62,992 bases of DNA from CALXOD01 sp964402715 (GTDB lineage Bacteria > Verrucomicrobiota > Lentisphaeria > Victivallales > Victivallaceae), in the NCBI GenBank assembly GCA_964402715.1, contig CAYODJ010000013.1:1-62992 (forward strand), in the 5' to 3' direction. Every line of letters starts with the position of its first letter. Within the stretch, counting starts at the first letter, position 1. Both the position numbers and the translations under genes were made by a program. Positions 17,208 through 26,319 of the stretch are shown here, one piece after another. The notes below the pieces were generated by a model. It saw only the letters and a list, made by a program, of their open reading frames with translations, ran no database searches and was not told the DNA's origin.

Positions 17208-18727
17208 TGAACGAAAATGACTTGTCTGTTCCCGGCGGCGGTCGGACCGCCGAGGACACCGCACGAACCGACGGCCTGTTCCTGCAGCGCCTTGAGAAAA
17301 CCAGGGAGATGATCGCATCCGGAGTCAACCCGTTCGGCGAACGTTTCGACGGCGAACGCCGGATCGAGGAATACCGCGGATCTTTCAAACCCGACTTCGA
17401 CGGGAGCCAGACGGCTGTCGTCGCCGGACGACTGACCGCCATGCGGATCATGGGAAAGTCCATTTTCGCCGACCTGCGCGACAGCACCGGCAGAATCCAG
17501 CTTTTCGCCGGACGCAAGGAGCTTGGAGACGAGCGCTTCGACAGTTTCAAGGCTCTGAACATCGGCGATATCGTCGGCGTGCGGGGCGAACTGTTCACCA
17601 CCAGGACGGGCGAGCTCACGATCCGCATACGCGAATGCACGCTGCTGTGCAAATCGCTCCGGCCGCTGCCGGAAAAATTTCACGGACTCACCGACGTCGA
17701 ACAACGCTACCGCCAGCGTTACCTCGACCTGATCATGAACGACGACAGCTGCCGCATCTTTCGCCAGCGCATCCGTATCATCAGCGAACTGCGCAAATTC
17801 ATGGAATCACGCGGTTTCATGGAGGTGGAAACGCCCATGCTGCAGACGATGCCGGGCGGCGCGTCGGCCGCCCCTTTCAAAACCCATTACGAGGCTCTCA
17901 ACACGCCGATGTATCTGCGCATCGCGCCGGAACTCTTCCTGAAGCGTCTGCTGGTCGGCGGATTCGAACGCATATTTGAAATAAACCGCAACTTCCGCAA
18001 CGAGGGAATGGATCGGCGCCACAGTCCGGAGTTCACGATGATGGAAGTCTATCAGGCCTACGGCGACTGCGCGTCGATGATGAGTCTCATCGAAGATCTA
18101 ATCACTTCCATCGCACAGAAAGTTGTCGGATCACTGACCATCGAACACGGCGGAGGAAAGACGATCCGCCTCGAAAAACCATGGCGGCGCGTCACCTACC
18201 ATGACCTCATCCGCGAGACGGCGGGCGGAGACTGGTTCGACGTCACTCCGGCGGAGCGGCTCGGACGCGCACGGAAGCTCGGTCTGTCCGCGGATGAATC
18301 CATGCGGGACTTTGAAGTGACCAACGAGGTCTACGAAAAGCTGATCGAACCGACGCTCATCCAGCCCACGTTCGTGACGCGCATGCCTGCGGTTCTCCTG
18401 CCGCTGGCGCGCGTCTGCAAGGACGATCCCTCCGTGACGGACGTCTTCGAACTCGAAATCAACGGCCAGGAAATCGCCCCCGCGTACAGCGAACTCAACG
18501 ACCCCATCGAGCAGCGCCGGCGGTTCATGGAACAGTTCGAACGCGAGAAGCAGCCGGGGGATTCCGTCGCCGACAAAGTCGACGAGGATTTTCTGACCGC
18601 GCTTGAATACGGCATGCCTCCCGCCGGGGGCATGGGTGTCGGCATAGACCGTCTGGTCATGCTTCTCACTGGGGCGGAATCAATCCGCGACGTCGTGCTG
18701 TTTCCTCACATGCGCCCCAAGAAATAA
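17207..18727 (+). CDS. lysS: Lysine--tRNA ligase, class II
   Basis: 506 aa. An N-terminal OB-fold anticodon-binding domain ('VAGRLTAMRIMGKSIFADLRD') is followed by the class II catalytic core. Motif 2 lies at 'INRNFRNEGMDRRHSPEFTM' and motif 3 at 'GMGVGIDRLVMLLT', as in bacterial LysRS. It charges tRNA-Lys in the cytoplasm. The start at 17207 has GGAGG 10 bases upstream; an in-frame GTG at 17000 would add 69 residues unlike any LysRS N-terminus and is rejected. RecD2 follows 26 bases later. Confidence 0.95.
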   Translation: MNENDLSVPGGGRTAEDTARTDGLFLQRLEKTREMIASGVNPFGERFDGERRIEEYRGSFKPDFDGSQTAVVAGRLTAMRIMGKSIFADLRDSTGRIQLFAGRKELGDERFDSFKALNIGDIVGVRGELFTTRTGELTIRIRECTLLCKSLRPLPEKFHGLTDVEQRYRQRYLDLIMNDDSCRIFRQRIRIISELRKFMESRGFMEVETPMLQTMPGGASAAPFKTHYEALNTPMYLRIAPELFLKRLLVGGFERIFEINRNFRNEGMDRRHSPEFTMMEVYQAYGDCASMMSLIEDLITSIAQKVVGSLTIEHGGGKTIRLEKPWRRVTYHDLIRETAGGDWFDVTPAERLGRARKLGLSADESMRDFEVTNEVYEKLIEPTLIQPTFVTRMPAVLLPLARVCKDDPSVTDVFELEINGQEIAPAYSELNDPIEQRRRFMEQFEREKQPGDSVADKVDEDFLTALEYGMPPAGGMGVGIDRLVMLLTGAESIRDVVLFPHMRPKK

Positions 18728-18753
18728 TCATCCGACAGACTTCACTCCGACAT

Positions 18754-20943
18754 ATGCCACAGGACGACACCCTCTTCTCCGCGACACTGCAGGGGGAAAT
18801 CATCAGGATCGTCTACAGGAATCAGGATGACACGTACACCGTGCTGCGTCTGCGCGATAAGCAGAACAGCGAAAAAACCGTCGTCGGAGCACTCAACGGA
18901 CTGGAGCCCGGGCAATGCATCGAAGTCACCGGCAGATGGGAAAAGCACTCCGAATACGGCGCTCAGTTCCGCGCGGTGCGTTTCCGGCCGCTTCTGCCGA
19001 CGACGAGGGAGGGCATCATCCGTTTTCTCGGTTCCGGCGCCATTCCCGGAATCGGGGAGAAAACCGCGAAGCTGATAGTCGACTATTTCGGCGCGGAGAC
19101 ACTGAACGTGCTGGACAAATGCCCCAGACGTCTCTGCGACGTTCCCGGCATCGGAAAGAAGAAAGCCGCCGCCGTCACCGCAAAATGGCGGGAAAGCGAA
19201 ACCAGACGGGACATCTTCATCTACCTGCAGGGACTCGGCATCACTCCCGGGTACTGTCAGAAACTCTACCGCCGCTACGGCGACAAAACGGCCGACGTCG
19301 TGCGCGCCAACCCCTACCGGCTGGCGGAGGATATAAGCGGCATCGGCTTCCTGAAAGCGGATGAGATCGCGGCGGGGGTCGGCATCGCCCGCGACGCCCC
19401 GGAACGTCTCACCGCCGCGGCGGTCTACGAAATCAATCTGGCCATCGGCAACGGACACACCGGCTGTCCTGAAGCGCAGTTCGTCCGGAACGTCGCCGAG
19501 CTGGCGGGACAGCCGCCGGAGCGGGCGGAAGCCGGTATCGAACGGGCGATAACGAGACATCTGCTTGTCCGTCAGGACGGCATGATCATGTCGCCGGCAC
19601 TCGCGCGTGCAGAACGGGAGCTGCCGAAACGCGTCCGCCTCCTGGCGCAGTCCGGCGATTTCGCGGGACGCAGATGCAGAACCGCCGCGCCGGGCAAACT
19701 GCGCCTCAACGCCGCGCAGCAGCTTGCGGTCGACCGTGTTTCGGAATGCGCACTCACCATCATCACGGGCGGACCGGGCGTCGGCAAGACCACCGTCGTC
19801 GGGGAAATCGTCCGCAGAGCCGAACGCGCAGGCATACGGATCGTCGCGGCCGCACCCACCGGACGCGCCGCCAAGCGTCTTGGCGAGGCCACCGGAATCA
19901 CGGCGAAGACATTGCACAGACTTCTGGCGTTCGATCCGCAGACCGGACGTTTCGGTTACGACGACACCAACGTTCTGCCGTGCGATCTGCTGATCGTGGA
20001 CGAGGTGTCGATGCTTGACCTGCTGCTGGCGTTGGCTCTGTTCCGCGCCGTCGCCCCGGGAACAAGCGTGGTGCTGGTGGGAGACCGGGATCAGCTGCCG
20101 TCGGTCGGTCCGGGCACGGTGCTGGCCAGTTTCATAGAGTCAGGGTGGTTTCTGACCACCGAACTGACGGAGGTCTTCCGTCAGGCGCAGGGCAGCAGGA
20201 TCATCAGCAACGCCCACCGTGTGAACCGCGGCATGCTCCCGGAGAACGGCGGCGACGCGAACATGCTCTCCGATTTCTACTGGATCGAACAGGACGATCC
20301 GGACAGGGTGCTTGAACTGATCATACGACTGACGACGGAACGCATTCCGCGGCGTTTCCGCCTCGATCCGTTTGACGACATTCAGGTTCTGACGCCGATG
20401 AACCGCGGCATATGCGGCACCGTCGCCGTCAATGCGCGCCTGCAGCAGGTTCTTAACGGAGACGACAAGCCGCAGCTGCATTACGGCGAACGATGCATCC
20501 GATCCGGGGACAAAGTCATGCAGACCTGCAACAATTATGAGAAAATGGTCTTCAACGGAGATTTGGGCCGCGTGAGTCTGATCGACAGGAGCAGAAAGAC
20601 GTTCCGGATCCTCTTCGACGGCAACCGAGCCGTGGAATATGCATGGGACGAGGCGGAACAAATCACACCCGCGTATGCCATCACGGTCCATAAATCACAG
20701 GGCAGTGAATTTCCTGCGGTGATTCTGCCGATGCTGACCCAGCATTTCGTGATGCTGCAGCGGAATCTGCTCTACACGGCCATGACCAGGGCACGGAGAC
20801 TGCTGGTGATAATCGGCAGCCGCAGGGCATTGGAAATAGCCGTCCGAAACACCAGAATGGCTCCGCGCTATTCCAGGTTGACAGAAAGAATGATATCCGA
20901 ACGCAGAAGCCAGTCCCCCGACGGCGCCGCTCCTGAACACTGA
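18754..20943 (+). CDS. recD2: ATP-dependent RecD2-like DNA helicase
   Basis: 729 aa, typical RecD2 length. An N-terminal OB-like segment and tandem helix-hairpin-helix motifs ('AIPGIGEKTAKLIVDYFG', 'VPGIGKKKAAAV') are followed by an SF1B helicase core. The core shows Walker A 'GGPGVGKTTVV', 'APTGRAAKRLGE', Walker B 'LLIVDEVSMLD', 'VGDRDQLPSVGPG', 'LTEVFRQA' and the C-terminal 'YAITVHKSQGSEFPAV' and 'LYTAMTRARR'. RecD2 unwinds DNA 5' to 3' and works outside RecBCD; no recB or recC is present here. Confidence 0.93.
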   Translation: MPQDDTLFSATLQGEIIRIVYRNQDDTYTVLRLRDKQNSEKTVVGALNGLEPGQCIEVTGRWEKHSEYGAQFRAVRFRPLLPTTREGIIRFLGSGAIPGIGEKTAKLIVDYFGAETLNVLDKCPRRLCDVPGIGKKKAAAVTAKWRESETRRDIFIYLQGLGITPGYCQKLYRRYGDKTADVVRANPYRLAEDISGIGFLKADEIAAGVGIARDAPERLTAAAVYEINLAIGNGHTGCPEAQFVRNVAELAGQPPERAEAGIERAITRHLLVRQDGMIMSPALARAERELPKRVRLLAQSGDFAGRRCRTAAPGKLRLNAAQQLAVDRVSECALTIITGGPGVGKTTVVGEIVRRAERAGIRIVAAAPTGRAAKRLGEATGITAKTLHRLLAFDPQTGRFGYDDTNVLPCDLLIVDEVSMLDLLLALALFRAVAPGTSVVLVGDRDQLPSVGPGTVLASFIESGWFLTTELTEVFRQAQGSRIISNAHRVNRGMLPENGGDANMLSDFYWIEQDDPDRVLELIIRLTTERIPRRFRLDPFDDIQVLTPMNRGICGTVAVNARLQQVLNGDDKPQLHYGERCIRSGDKVMQTCNNYEKMVFNGDLGRVSLIDRSRKTFRILFDGNRAVEYAWDEAEQITPAYAITVHKSQGSEFPAVILPMLTQHFVMLQRNLLYTAMTRARRLLVIIGSRRALEIAVRNTRMAPRYSRLTERMISERRSQSPDGAAPEH

Positions 20944-21065
20944 CCCGGAAAGGGATCGACGGATCGGACGCTGCGGCGTTTCCCCCTCCCGTTCATAGGC
21001 GGATTCCGGCAAATCCGTCCGTAGCAACGAGTCCCGCATGTGAGGAGCCGCGGATCCCGCAGGCG

Positions 21066-21094
21066 TTGCCATTCGCAGAATCAGGTGGTATATT
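21066..21094 (+). promoter_or_regulatory. Promoter of the ABC-F gene
   Basis: TTGCCA (21066-21071), 17 bp, TATATT (21089-21094), about 50 bases before the ATG at 21143. Confidence 0.55.
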
Positions 21095-21142
21095 GCTTTT
21101 TCCGGCGAAATCCCGAAATCCCGCGCACGAAACAGAAGCGAC

Positions 21143-23104
21143 ATGGTTGATTTTATCGACGTCTATAAAAGTTACGGCGGAAAGACGCTTTTTTCCGGGG
21201 CCAGTTTCCGCGTCAACGCCGGCGACAGAATCGGCATCGTCGGCTCGAACGGAGCGGGGAAGAGCACCCTGTTCGGCCTGATTACCGGAGAAATACTGCC
21301 GGACCGCGGCAGAATCGCGCTGCCGAAGAACCTGAGGATCGGATTCCTGCCTCAGCAGCTTCCCGCTGTCCGGCAAGACGGACTCTCGCTGCTTGACTTC
21401 ACCGCCGATGCAATCCCGGAACTGAATAAAATCGCCGCCGAGCTGCATGAATTGGAGCAGCGTCTTCATTCCGGCGCACCGGATGCGGCCGCCCGGAAAT
21501 CGATGCTGCAGCGGCACGGGCAGCTGCAATCCGCGATGGAGCAGCTCGGCGCCTACCGGCTGAAGACCGAAGCCGAGGCCGCATTGTGCAGCCTGGGATT
21601 TCACATGAATGAAATGACGCTGCCGCTTGAGAACTTCAGCGGAGGCTGGCAGATGCGTGCGGCGCTCGCCAGAACATTGATCGCCAGACCGGATCTGCTG
21701 CTGCTGGACGAACCGTCGAACTACCTGGACATTCCGACCGTGGAATATCTGTACCGGTCGCTGCAGGAATTCAAGGGGACGATGCTCCTGATTTCGCATG
21801 ACCGGTTCCTGCTGCGCAAATTGGCGAAAAGCATAATGGAAATCAACGCCGGCGCAATCACTCCTTATTCCGGAGGTTACGACTTCTACCGAAGGGAACG
21901 TGAAAACCGACGCCTGAGTCTGGAGGCCGCAAAACGCAATTCCGATCGCAAAAGAGAGCGTCTGGAACAGATGATCAACCGTTTCCACGCCAAAAGCTCC
22001 AAGGCGACCCAGGTGAGAAACTGGAGAAAAATGGCGGATCGGCTCGGAGAAATATCGTTGCCGGACGAATTGAGCTTTTCCGGGAAAATCCGATTTCCCA
22101 GCGTACCGAAGTGCGGAACTCCGGCGGCCGAGATGGAACACGTGTCCTTCGCCTATCCCGGAAAACCGCCGCTGCTGACCGACGTCAATCTCCGCATCGA
22201 CAACGGCGACAAACTCGCCCTGGTGGGTTTCAACGGCACCGGGAAAACCACTCTCCTGAAACTTCTTGTCGGCAAATTGAAACCAGACTCCGGAAGAATC
22301 GTCCTCGGGCATAACGTCAACTTCGGGTATTTGTCACAGGCGTTCGCCGACGTGCTGATACCGGAACAATCAGTGCTCGACACGGTGCGCGGAGCCTTTC
22401 CGTCGGGTGCGCCGCAGACCGGACTGATGGACGTGCTCGGAGCGTTCGGATTCTCCGGATCTGAAACGGAGAAACGCTGCGCCGTGCTTTCCGGAGGGGA
22501 GAAGATCCGTCTGTGCTTCGCGCGCATCTTCGTCAACCCTCCGAATTTCCTGGTGCTCGACGAGCCGACGACCCATTTGGACATCCGCGCGCGCGAACTG
22601 CTGCAGTCCGCAATCCAGCAGTACGCCGGGACAGTGTGCCTGGTAAGCCACGACATTGAATTCGTCCGACAGGTCGCCACCTCGATTGTGGCCATGGAGC
22701 CGAACGGTCCTCATAAGTATTTCGGCGGATACGACTACTACTCGGAGAAACAGCAGACTTCCAGTCAGACGACGGCTCCGAAACGGACACGGCAGGAAAC
22801 CGCCGGAGACCCCGTCCGGGAACGCCGCAGGGACAGAGCGCGCCGCCGCGCCGCCCTGTCCGGGGAGAAACATCGGCTGGAGCAACTGGTGAGCGAGAAG
22901 GAGAACCGCCTGGCCGAACTGGAACAGCGGCAGTCGGAACTGATCGCGCTTCTCTCGCGGCAGGAGGAAACGGACTTCGCCGGAATCAACCGTGAGCTGA
23001 CAGCCGTGCAGCGGGAGATGGAGCAGACCATGCGCGAATGGGAGGAGAACGCTCTGCGGCTTGAATCCGTCCTGCGCGAGAACGCCCGCATCCACGAGGA
23101 CTGA
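21143..23104 (+). CDS. ABC-F family ATPase (Uup/YheS-like)
   Basis: 653 aa, two ABC cassettes in one chain and no membrane segments. Walker A motifs are 'GSNGAGKST' (about 35) and 'GFNGTGKTT' (about 360). The signatures are 'FSGGWQMRAALARTL' and 'LSGGEKIRLCFARIF', each followed by a Walker B and 'DEPSNYLD' or 'DEPTTHLD'. A charged linker of about 80 residues separates the cassettes, and a C-terminal coiled coil of about 110 residues resembles Uup. ABC-F proteins act on ribosomes during translation; the precise subfamily cannot be fixed by eye. It converges with the acyltransferase gene, leaving 16 bp. Confidence 0.9.
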   Translation: MVDFIDVYKSYGGKTLFSGASFRVNAGDRIGIVGSNGAGKSTLFGLITGEILPDRGRIALPKNLRIGFLPQQLPAVRQDGLSLLDFTADAIPELNKIAAELHELEQRLHSGAPDAAARKSMLQRHGQLQSAMEQLGAYRLKTEAEAALCSLGFHMNEMTLPLENFSGGWQMRAALARTLIARPDLLLLDEPSNYLDIPTVEYLYRSLQEFKGTMLLISHDRFLLRKLAKSIMEINAGAITPYSGGYDFYRRERENRRLSLEAAKRNSDRKRERLEQMINRFHAKSSKATQVRNWRKMADRLGEISLPDELSFSGKIRFPSVPKCGTPAAEMEHVSFAYPGKPPLLTDVNLRIDNGDKLALVGFNGTGKTTLLKLLVGKLKPDSGRIVLGHNVNFGYLSQAFADVLIPEQSVLDTVRGAFPSGAPQTGLMDVLGAFGFSGSETEKRCAVLSGGEKIRLCFARIFVNPPNFLVLDEPTTHLDIRARELLQSAIQQYAGTVCLVSHDIEFVRQVATSIVAMEPNGPHKYFGGYDYYSEKQQTSSQTTAPKRTRQETAGDPVRERRRDRARRRAALSGEKHRLEQLVSEKENRLAELEQRQSELIALLSRQEETDFAGINRELTAVQREMEQTMREWEENALRLESVLRENARIHED

Positions 23105-23120
23105 CGTCCGCAGGAGTCCG

Positions 23121-24092
23121 CTACTGAAGCGGAGCCTGCTCCGTCGGAACCGGCGGCTCCTGTCCTCCGCTCTTTCTGTCAATGTTCAGCCAGCGCCGGT
23201 GAATCCACAGCCATTGACACGGATCTTTCGCAATCAGCTGTTCCAGAGCGGTGGTGCACATCTGGCATATGGTCTTGATGTCCTTCTCCCTGTCTCCGGT
23301 CGGCTGGTAACGGATCAGATCGCCGACCAGGAGTTCGAATTCGAAATCATCGCCGACGCGGCGCGTCAGCTCCGGCAGAATGGGAACCCCCGTTTTCAGG
23401 TGCAGCAGCGCCGGCGTGCGATGGGTGCGGCACGGCTGACCGAAGAACACGTTCTCCACCCCCTCCCTGCGCGACGCGTGCTGATCAATCAGGATGGAAA
23501 TGTTCTTGTCGTCCCGGAGCGCCCGCATCAGATGCCGGAGTCCGCTGCTGTCCTTGTTGACCAGCTCATGAATCGAACTGCGGCGGTGTTTCAGAATCAG
23601 TTCGCCTATCAGAGGATTGCTGAAAGGACGCATGATCGACACCATGGAACGTCCCGCCTTTTCGGAGAAGGCGGTTCCGGCGACCTCCCAGTTGCCGTAA
23701 TGCGCGGTGACGATAATCACATTCTGACTTCCGGCCTTACCGTCGCGGGCGAACACCTCCCTGATGGCGGATTCGGAACCGGCAAGACGGATTTTTTCGA
23801 CGCGGTATTCCTGATCCATCTTCGCAATCTCCACCACCAGCCGGCCGAACTGATGAAACGTCTTTCTCGCGAGTTCGCGGGCGTCTTCGGCCGATTTGCA
23901 CACGCCTGCGTGCAGAATATGGCTGACGGCTCTCCTGCGCAGTTTGCCGGCGGTCAGAAACAGCAGATCGAAGAGAAACCTCATCAGGGCCCCGCCCCAA
24001 CGCAGAGGCAGAAACCGGAGCAGCTGATAGAGCATGCAGAACGGAATAAATTCCAGGTAAACAAGCAGTCTGGATTTCTGATGTTTAGGCAT
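23121..24092 (-). CDS. Lysophospholipid/lipid A acyltransferase (LpxL/HtrB-like)
   Basis: 323 aa. An N-terminal hydrophobic anchor is followed by the LPLAT catalytic motif 'VTAHYGNWEVAG' (His-x4-Glu) and by 'ISILIDQHASRREGV', typical of LpxL/LpxM lauroyl/myristoyl transferases that add secondary acyl chains to Kdo-lipid A at the inner membrane. 'CQWLWIHRRW' near the C-terminus is another family hallmark. The ATG at 24092 has AAGGG 8 bases upstream; the in-frame GTG at 24101 is too close to that site. It follows the MsbA-like exporter, which fits lipid A assembly then export. Confidence 0.88.
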   Translation of the reverse strand: MPKHQKSRLLVYLEFIPFCMLYQLLRFLPLRWGGALMRFLFDLLFLTAGKLRRRAVSHILHAGVCKSAEDARELARKTFHQFGRLVVEIAKMDQEYRVEKIRLAGSESAIREVFARDGKAGSQNVIIVTAHYGNWEVAGTAFSEKAGRSMVSIMRPFSNPLIGELILKHRRSSIHELVNKDSSGLRHLMRALRDDKNISILIDQHASRREGVENVFFGQPCRTHRTPALLHLKTGVPILPELTRRVGDDFEFELLVGDLIRYQPTGDREKDIKTICQMCTTALEQLIAKDPCQWLWIHRRWLNIDRKSGGQEPPVPTEQAPLQ

Positions 24093-24202
24093 GACGCGCA
24101 CCCTTCAAGTTCAAAACGGAAACCGACGCCCGCCGCAGCGACGGGACGACGCGGCGGCGCCCGGTTTCTTCAAGACAGCCGCCGCACCGGCGACATTATT
24201 CC

Positions 24203-24260
24203 GCTGAGACGCGGCGTTTCCGCCCTGATCCCGGGCGACTCCCGATGAAACCGTCTCAGC
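24203..24260 (-). repeat. Compound hairpin between msbA-like and lpxL-like genes
   Basis: The outer arms GCTGAGAC (24203-24210) and GTCTCAGC (24253-24260) pair perfectly. Inside them GTTTC (24216-24220) pairs with GAAAC (24247-24251), and CGCCC (24221-24225) with GGGCG (24233-24237). There is no T run. It lies in the 237-bp gap between the two genes, and could be an RNA processing or attenuation structure. Confidence 0.45.
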
Positions 24261-24329
24261 ATCGATCAACCCTTCGATATCCCCGGCGGCATCCGGACCG
24301 GCCGTCGTCCGAGCCGGCCGGTTCGCCGA

Positions 24330-26312
24330 TCATCCGTTCCGGGAGAACTGCGCGTCATACAGCCTGCGATAGAACCCGTTCTGTCGCAGAAGCTGCTCAT
24401 GCGTTCCCGACTCCGCGATTCTTCCCTGATGCAGCACAATGATCATGGCGGCGTTGCGGACCGTCGACAAACGGTGCGCGATGGCGAACACGGTGCGCTG
24501 CGCCATGACCCTGTTCAGGGCCTCCTGCACCAGATTCTCCGTGACCGTGTCCAGCGCACTGGTCGCCTCGTCAAGAATGAGAATCGGCGGATTGCGCAAA
24601 ATCGCACGGGCGATGGAAATCCGCTGCTTCTCCCCTCCGGAGAGCTGAAATCCTTTTTCGCCCACCTGGGTGTCATACCCCAGCGCGTGCCGCCCGTCGA
24701 CGATGAAACTGTGGGCGTTGGCCTGCTTGGCGGCGTTCACAATCTGATCCCGGGTGGCTTCCGGGCAGCCGTAGGCGATGTTGTTGGCGATCGTGTCGTT
24801 GAACAGGATGGCGTCCTGCGTAACCACTCCGATATGCCTCCTCAGCGAGCTGACGGTGTAGTCGCGCACGTCGACGCCGTCGATCATGACCGCCCCCGAG
24901 TCCACGTCGTAGAAACGGGCGATCAGATTCGCAATCGTGCTCTTCCCCGAACCGGTCTCCCCGACGACCGCGACCATGCTGCCGCGGGGAATGGTGAACG
25001 AAAGAGAATCGATGATCCGGCGGCTTCCGTAACTGAAGCAGACATCCTTCAGAGTGATGCTCTCCCTGAATTCCCGCAGCTCCGCCGCGTCCGGCTTTTC
25101 CGGCAGCTCCGTATGCGTGTCGATTATCTCGAAGAACCGATCCGCTCCGGCCATCGACCGCTGCATATAGGAGACGACCTTGGAAAGGTCCTTGAGCGGC
25201 CGGTAGGCCATCAGCGCCGGGCTGATCAACGCTGCCAGCTGGGAGAGCATCACCCCCCGGCTGTAGGCGTACACCAGGAAAACCAGAGTTCCCACCACCG
25301 CGACCACCTCCATCAGCGGAGAGAGCAGAAGCTGCAGTTTCACCGCCGTGACCACATCCCTGAAATACTTCCGGTTGATCTTCCTGAAACGCTCAATCTC
25401 CAAGTCCTCGGTGTGATAGGCCTTGACGATGCGGATCCCCGTGAACACCTCGTGCATCCGCGAGGTGACATCCGCGATCCGCGCGTAGCTCCTCCGGTAG
25501 ACCCTCCGTATGTGGCGGCTGAGCACCAGCACCGGCACAAGCAGAACCGGCATGCCGCACACTAGAATGACCACCAGCGCGTAATTCTGCGCGTCGCGGC
25601 AGGCCACCAGCACGGCCGCGAGGCAGGCGGCAATCTGCAGCGGACAACTGGTCAGATCGGAAATGGCCTCGGAAACGGAATGCTCTATGGTGGACGTGTC
25701 GTTTGTGCTGCGGCTGATCAGCTCTCCCACGTCGTTGCCGCTGTAGAAGCGCAGCGTCTGCCCCATCAGGCGGCTGAAAATCTCGTTGCGCATGTCGGCG
25801 ACTACGCGGTTCCCGACCCAGCGCATGCAATATTTGTTGACATACTCGGTCAGATTCTTGATGAACCAGAACATGACGAAGCCGGTCGCGTACAGGGCGA
25901 GCAGCTGCCACGCCAGAACACCCTGCCCGTCCACCACGTCGAAGGAGAAATGAACGGGCCAGACGACGGAAATGCACTTCCCACGCACTTCCAGTGGCAG
26001 ATGGTAGTCCGCCGCGTACTCGGCCGCCCGCCGCAGCAGCTGATCCAGCTTGGCGTCGCCGGTGGTGTATCCGGATCCGGCGGACTCGTGAATCCCGCGC
26101 TCCGTCCCCGAGGACTGTTCCGCGCGGGGATCCACAACCCCGACCATCTGCGGGATCATCATCAGAGCGAAAAAAAGCGACCCGCCCACCAGCATTCCGG
26201 AAACAATTCCGACGGACAGCCTGAACCAGTACGGACGGGCATACCGCATCAGCCGCAGATACTGCGACAGACTCGACGCGTTCACATCCATGCTGCGCGG
26301 GTGTCCGGACAC
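24330..26312 (-). CDS. MsbA-like ABC transporter (fused membrane and ATPase domains)
   Basis: 660 aa half-transporter. Six membrane helices lie in the first ~390 residues, with an unusually long first periplasmic loop of about 90 residues. The ATPase domain carries Walker A 'GETGSGKST', signature 'QLSGGEKQRISIARAIL' and Walker B 'ILILDEATSALD'. This is the MsbA/lipid-flippase exporter type, which fits its position between a sugar aminotransferase and an LpxL-like acyltransferase. The GTG at 26312 is chosen for GAGG 5 bases upstream, 7 bases past the aminotransferase stop. A multidrug exporter is an alternative. Confidence 0.87.
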   Translation of the reverse strand: MSGHPRSMDVNASSLSQYLRLMRYARPYWFRLSVGIVSGMLVGGSLFFALMMIPQMVGVVDPRAEQSSGTERGIHESAGSGYTTGDAKLDQLLRRAAEYAADYHLPLEVRGKCISVVWPVHFSFDVVDGQGVLAWQLLALYATGFVMFWFIKNLTEYVNKYCMRWVGNRVVADMRNEIFSRLMGQTLRFYSGNDVGELISRSTNDTSTIEHSVSEAISDLTSCPLQIAACLAAVLVACRDAQNYALVVILVCGMPVLLVPVLVLSRHIRRVYRRSYARIADVTSRMHEVFTGIRIVKAYHTEDLEIERFRKINRKYFRDVVTAVKLQLLLSPLMEVVAVVGTLVFLVYAYSRGVMLSQLAALISPALMAYRPLKDLSKVVSYMQRSMAGADRFFEIIDTHTELPEKPDAAELREFRESITLKDVCFSYGSRRIIDSLSFTIPRGSMVAVVGETGSGKSTIANLIARFYDVDSGAVMIDGVDVRDYTVSSLRRHIGVVTQDAILFNDTIANNIAYGCPEATRDQIVNAAKQANAHSFIVDGRHALGYDTQVGEKGFQLSGGEKQRISIARAILRNPPILILDEATSALDTVTENLVQEALNRVMAQRTVFAIAHRLSTVRNAAMIIVLHQGRIAESGTHEQLLRQNGFYRRLYDAQFSRNG

Positions 26313-26319
26313 TGTCGCC

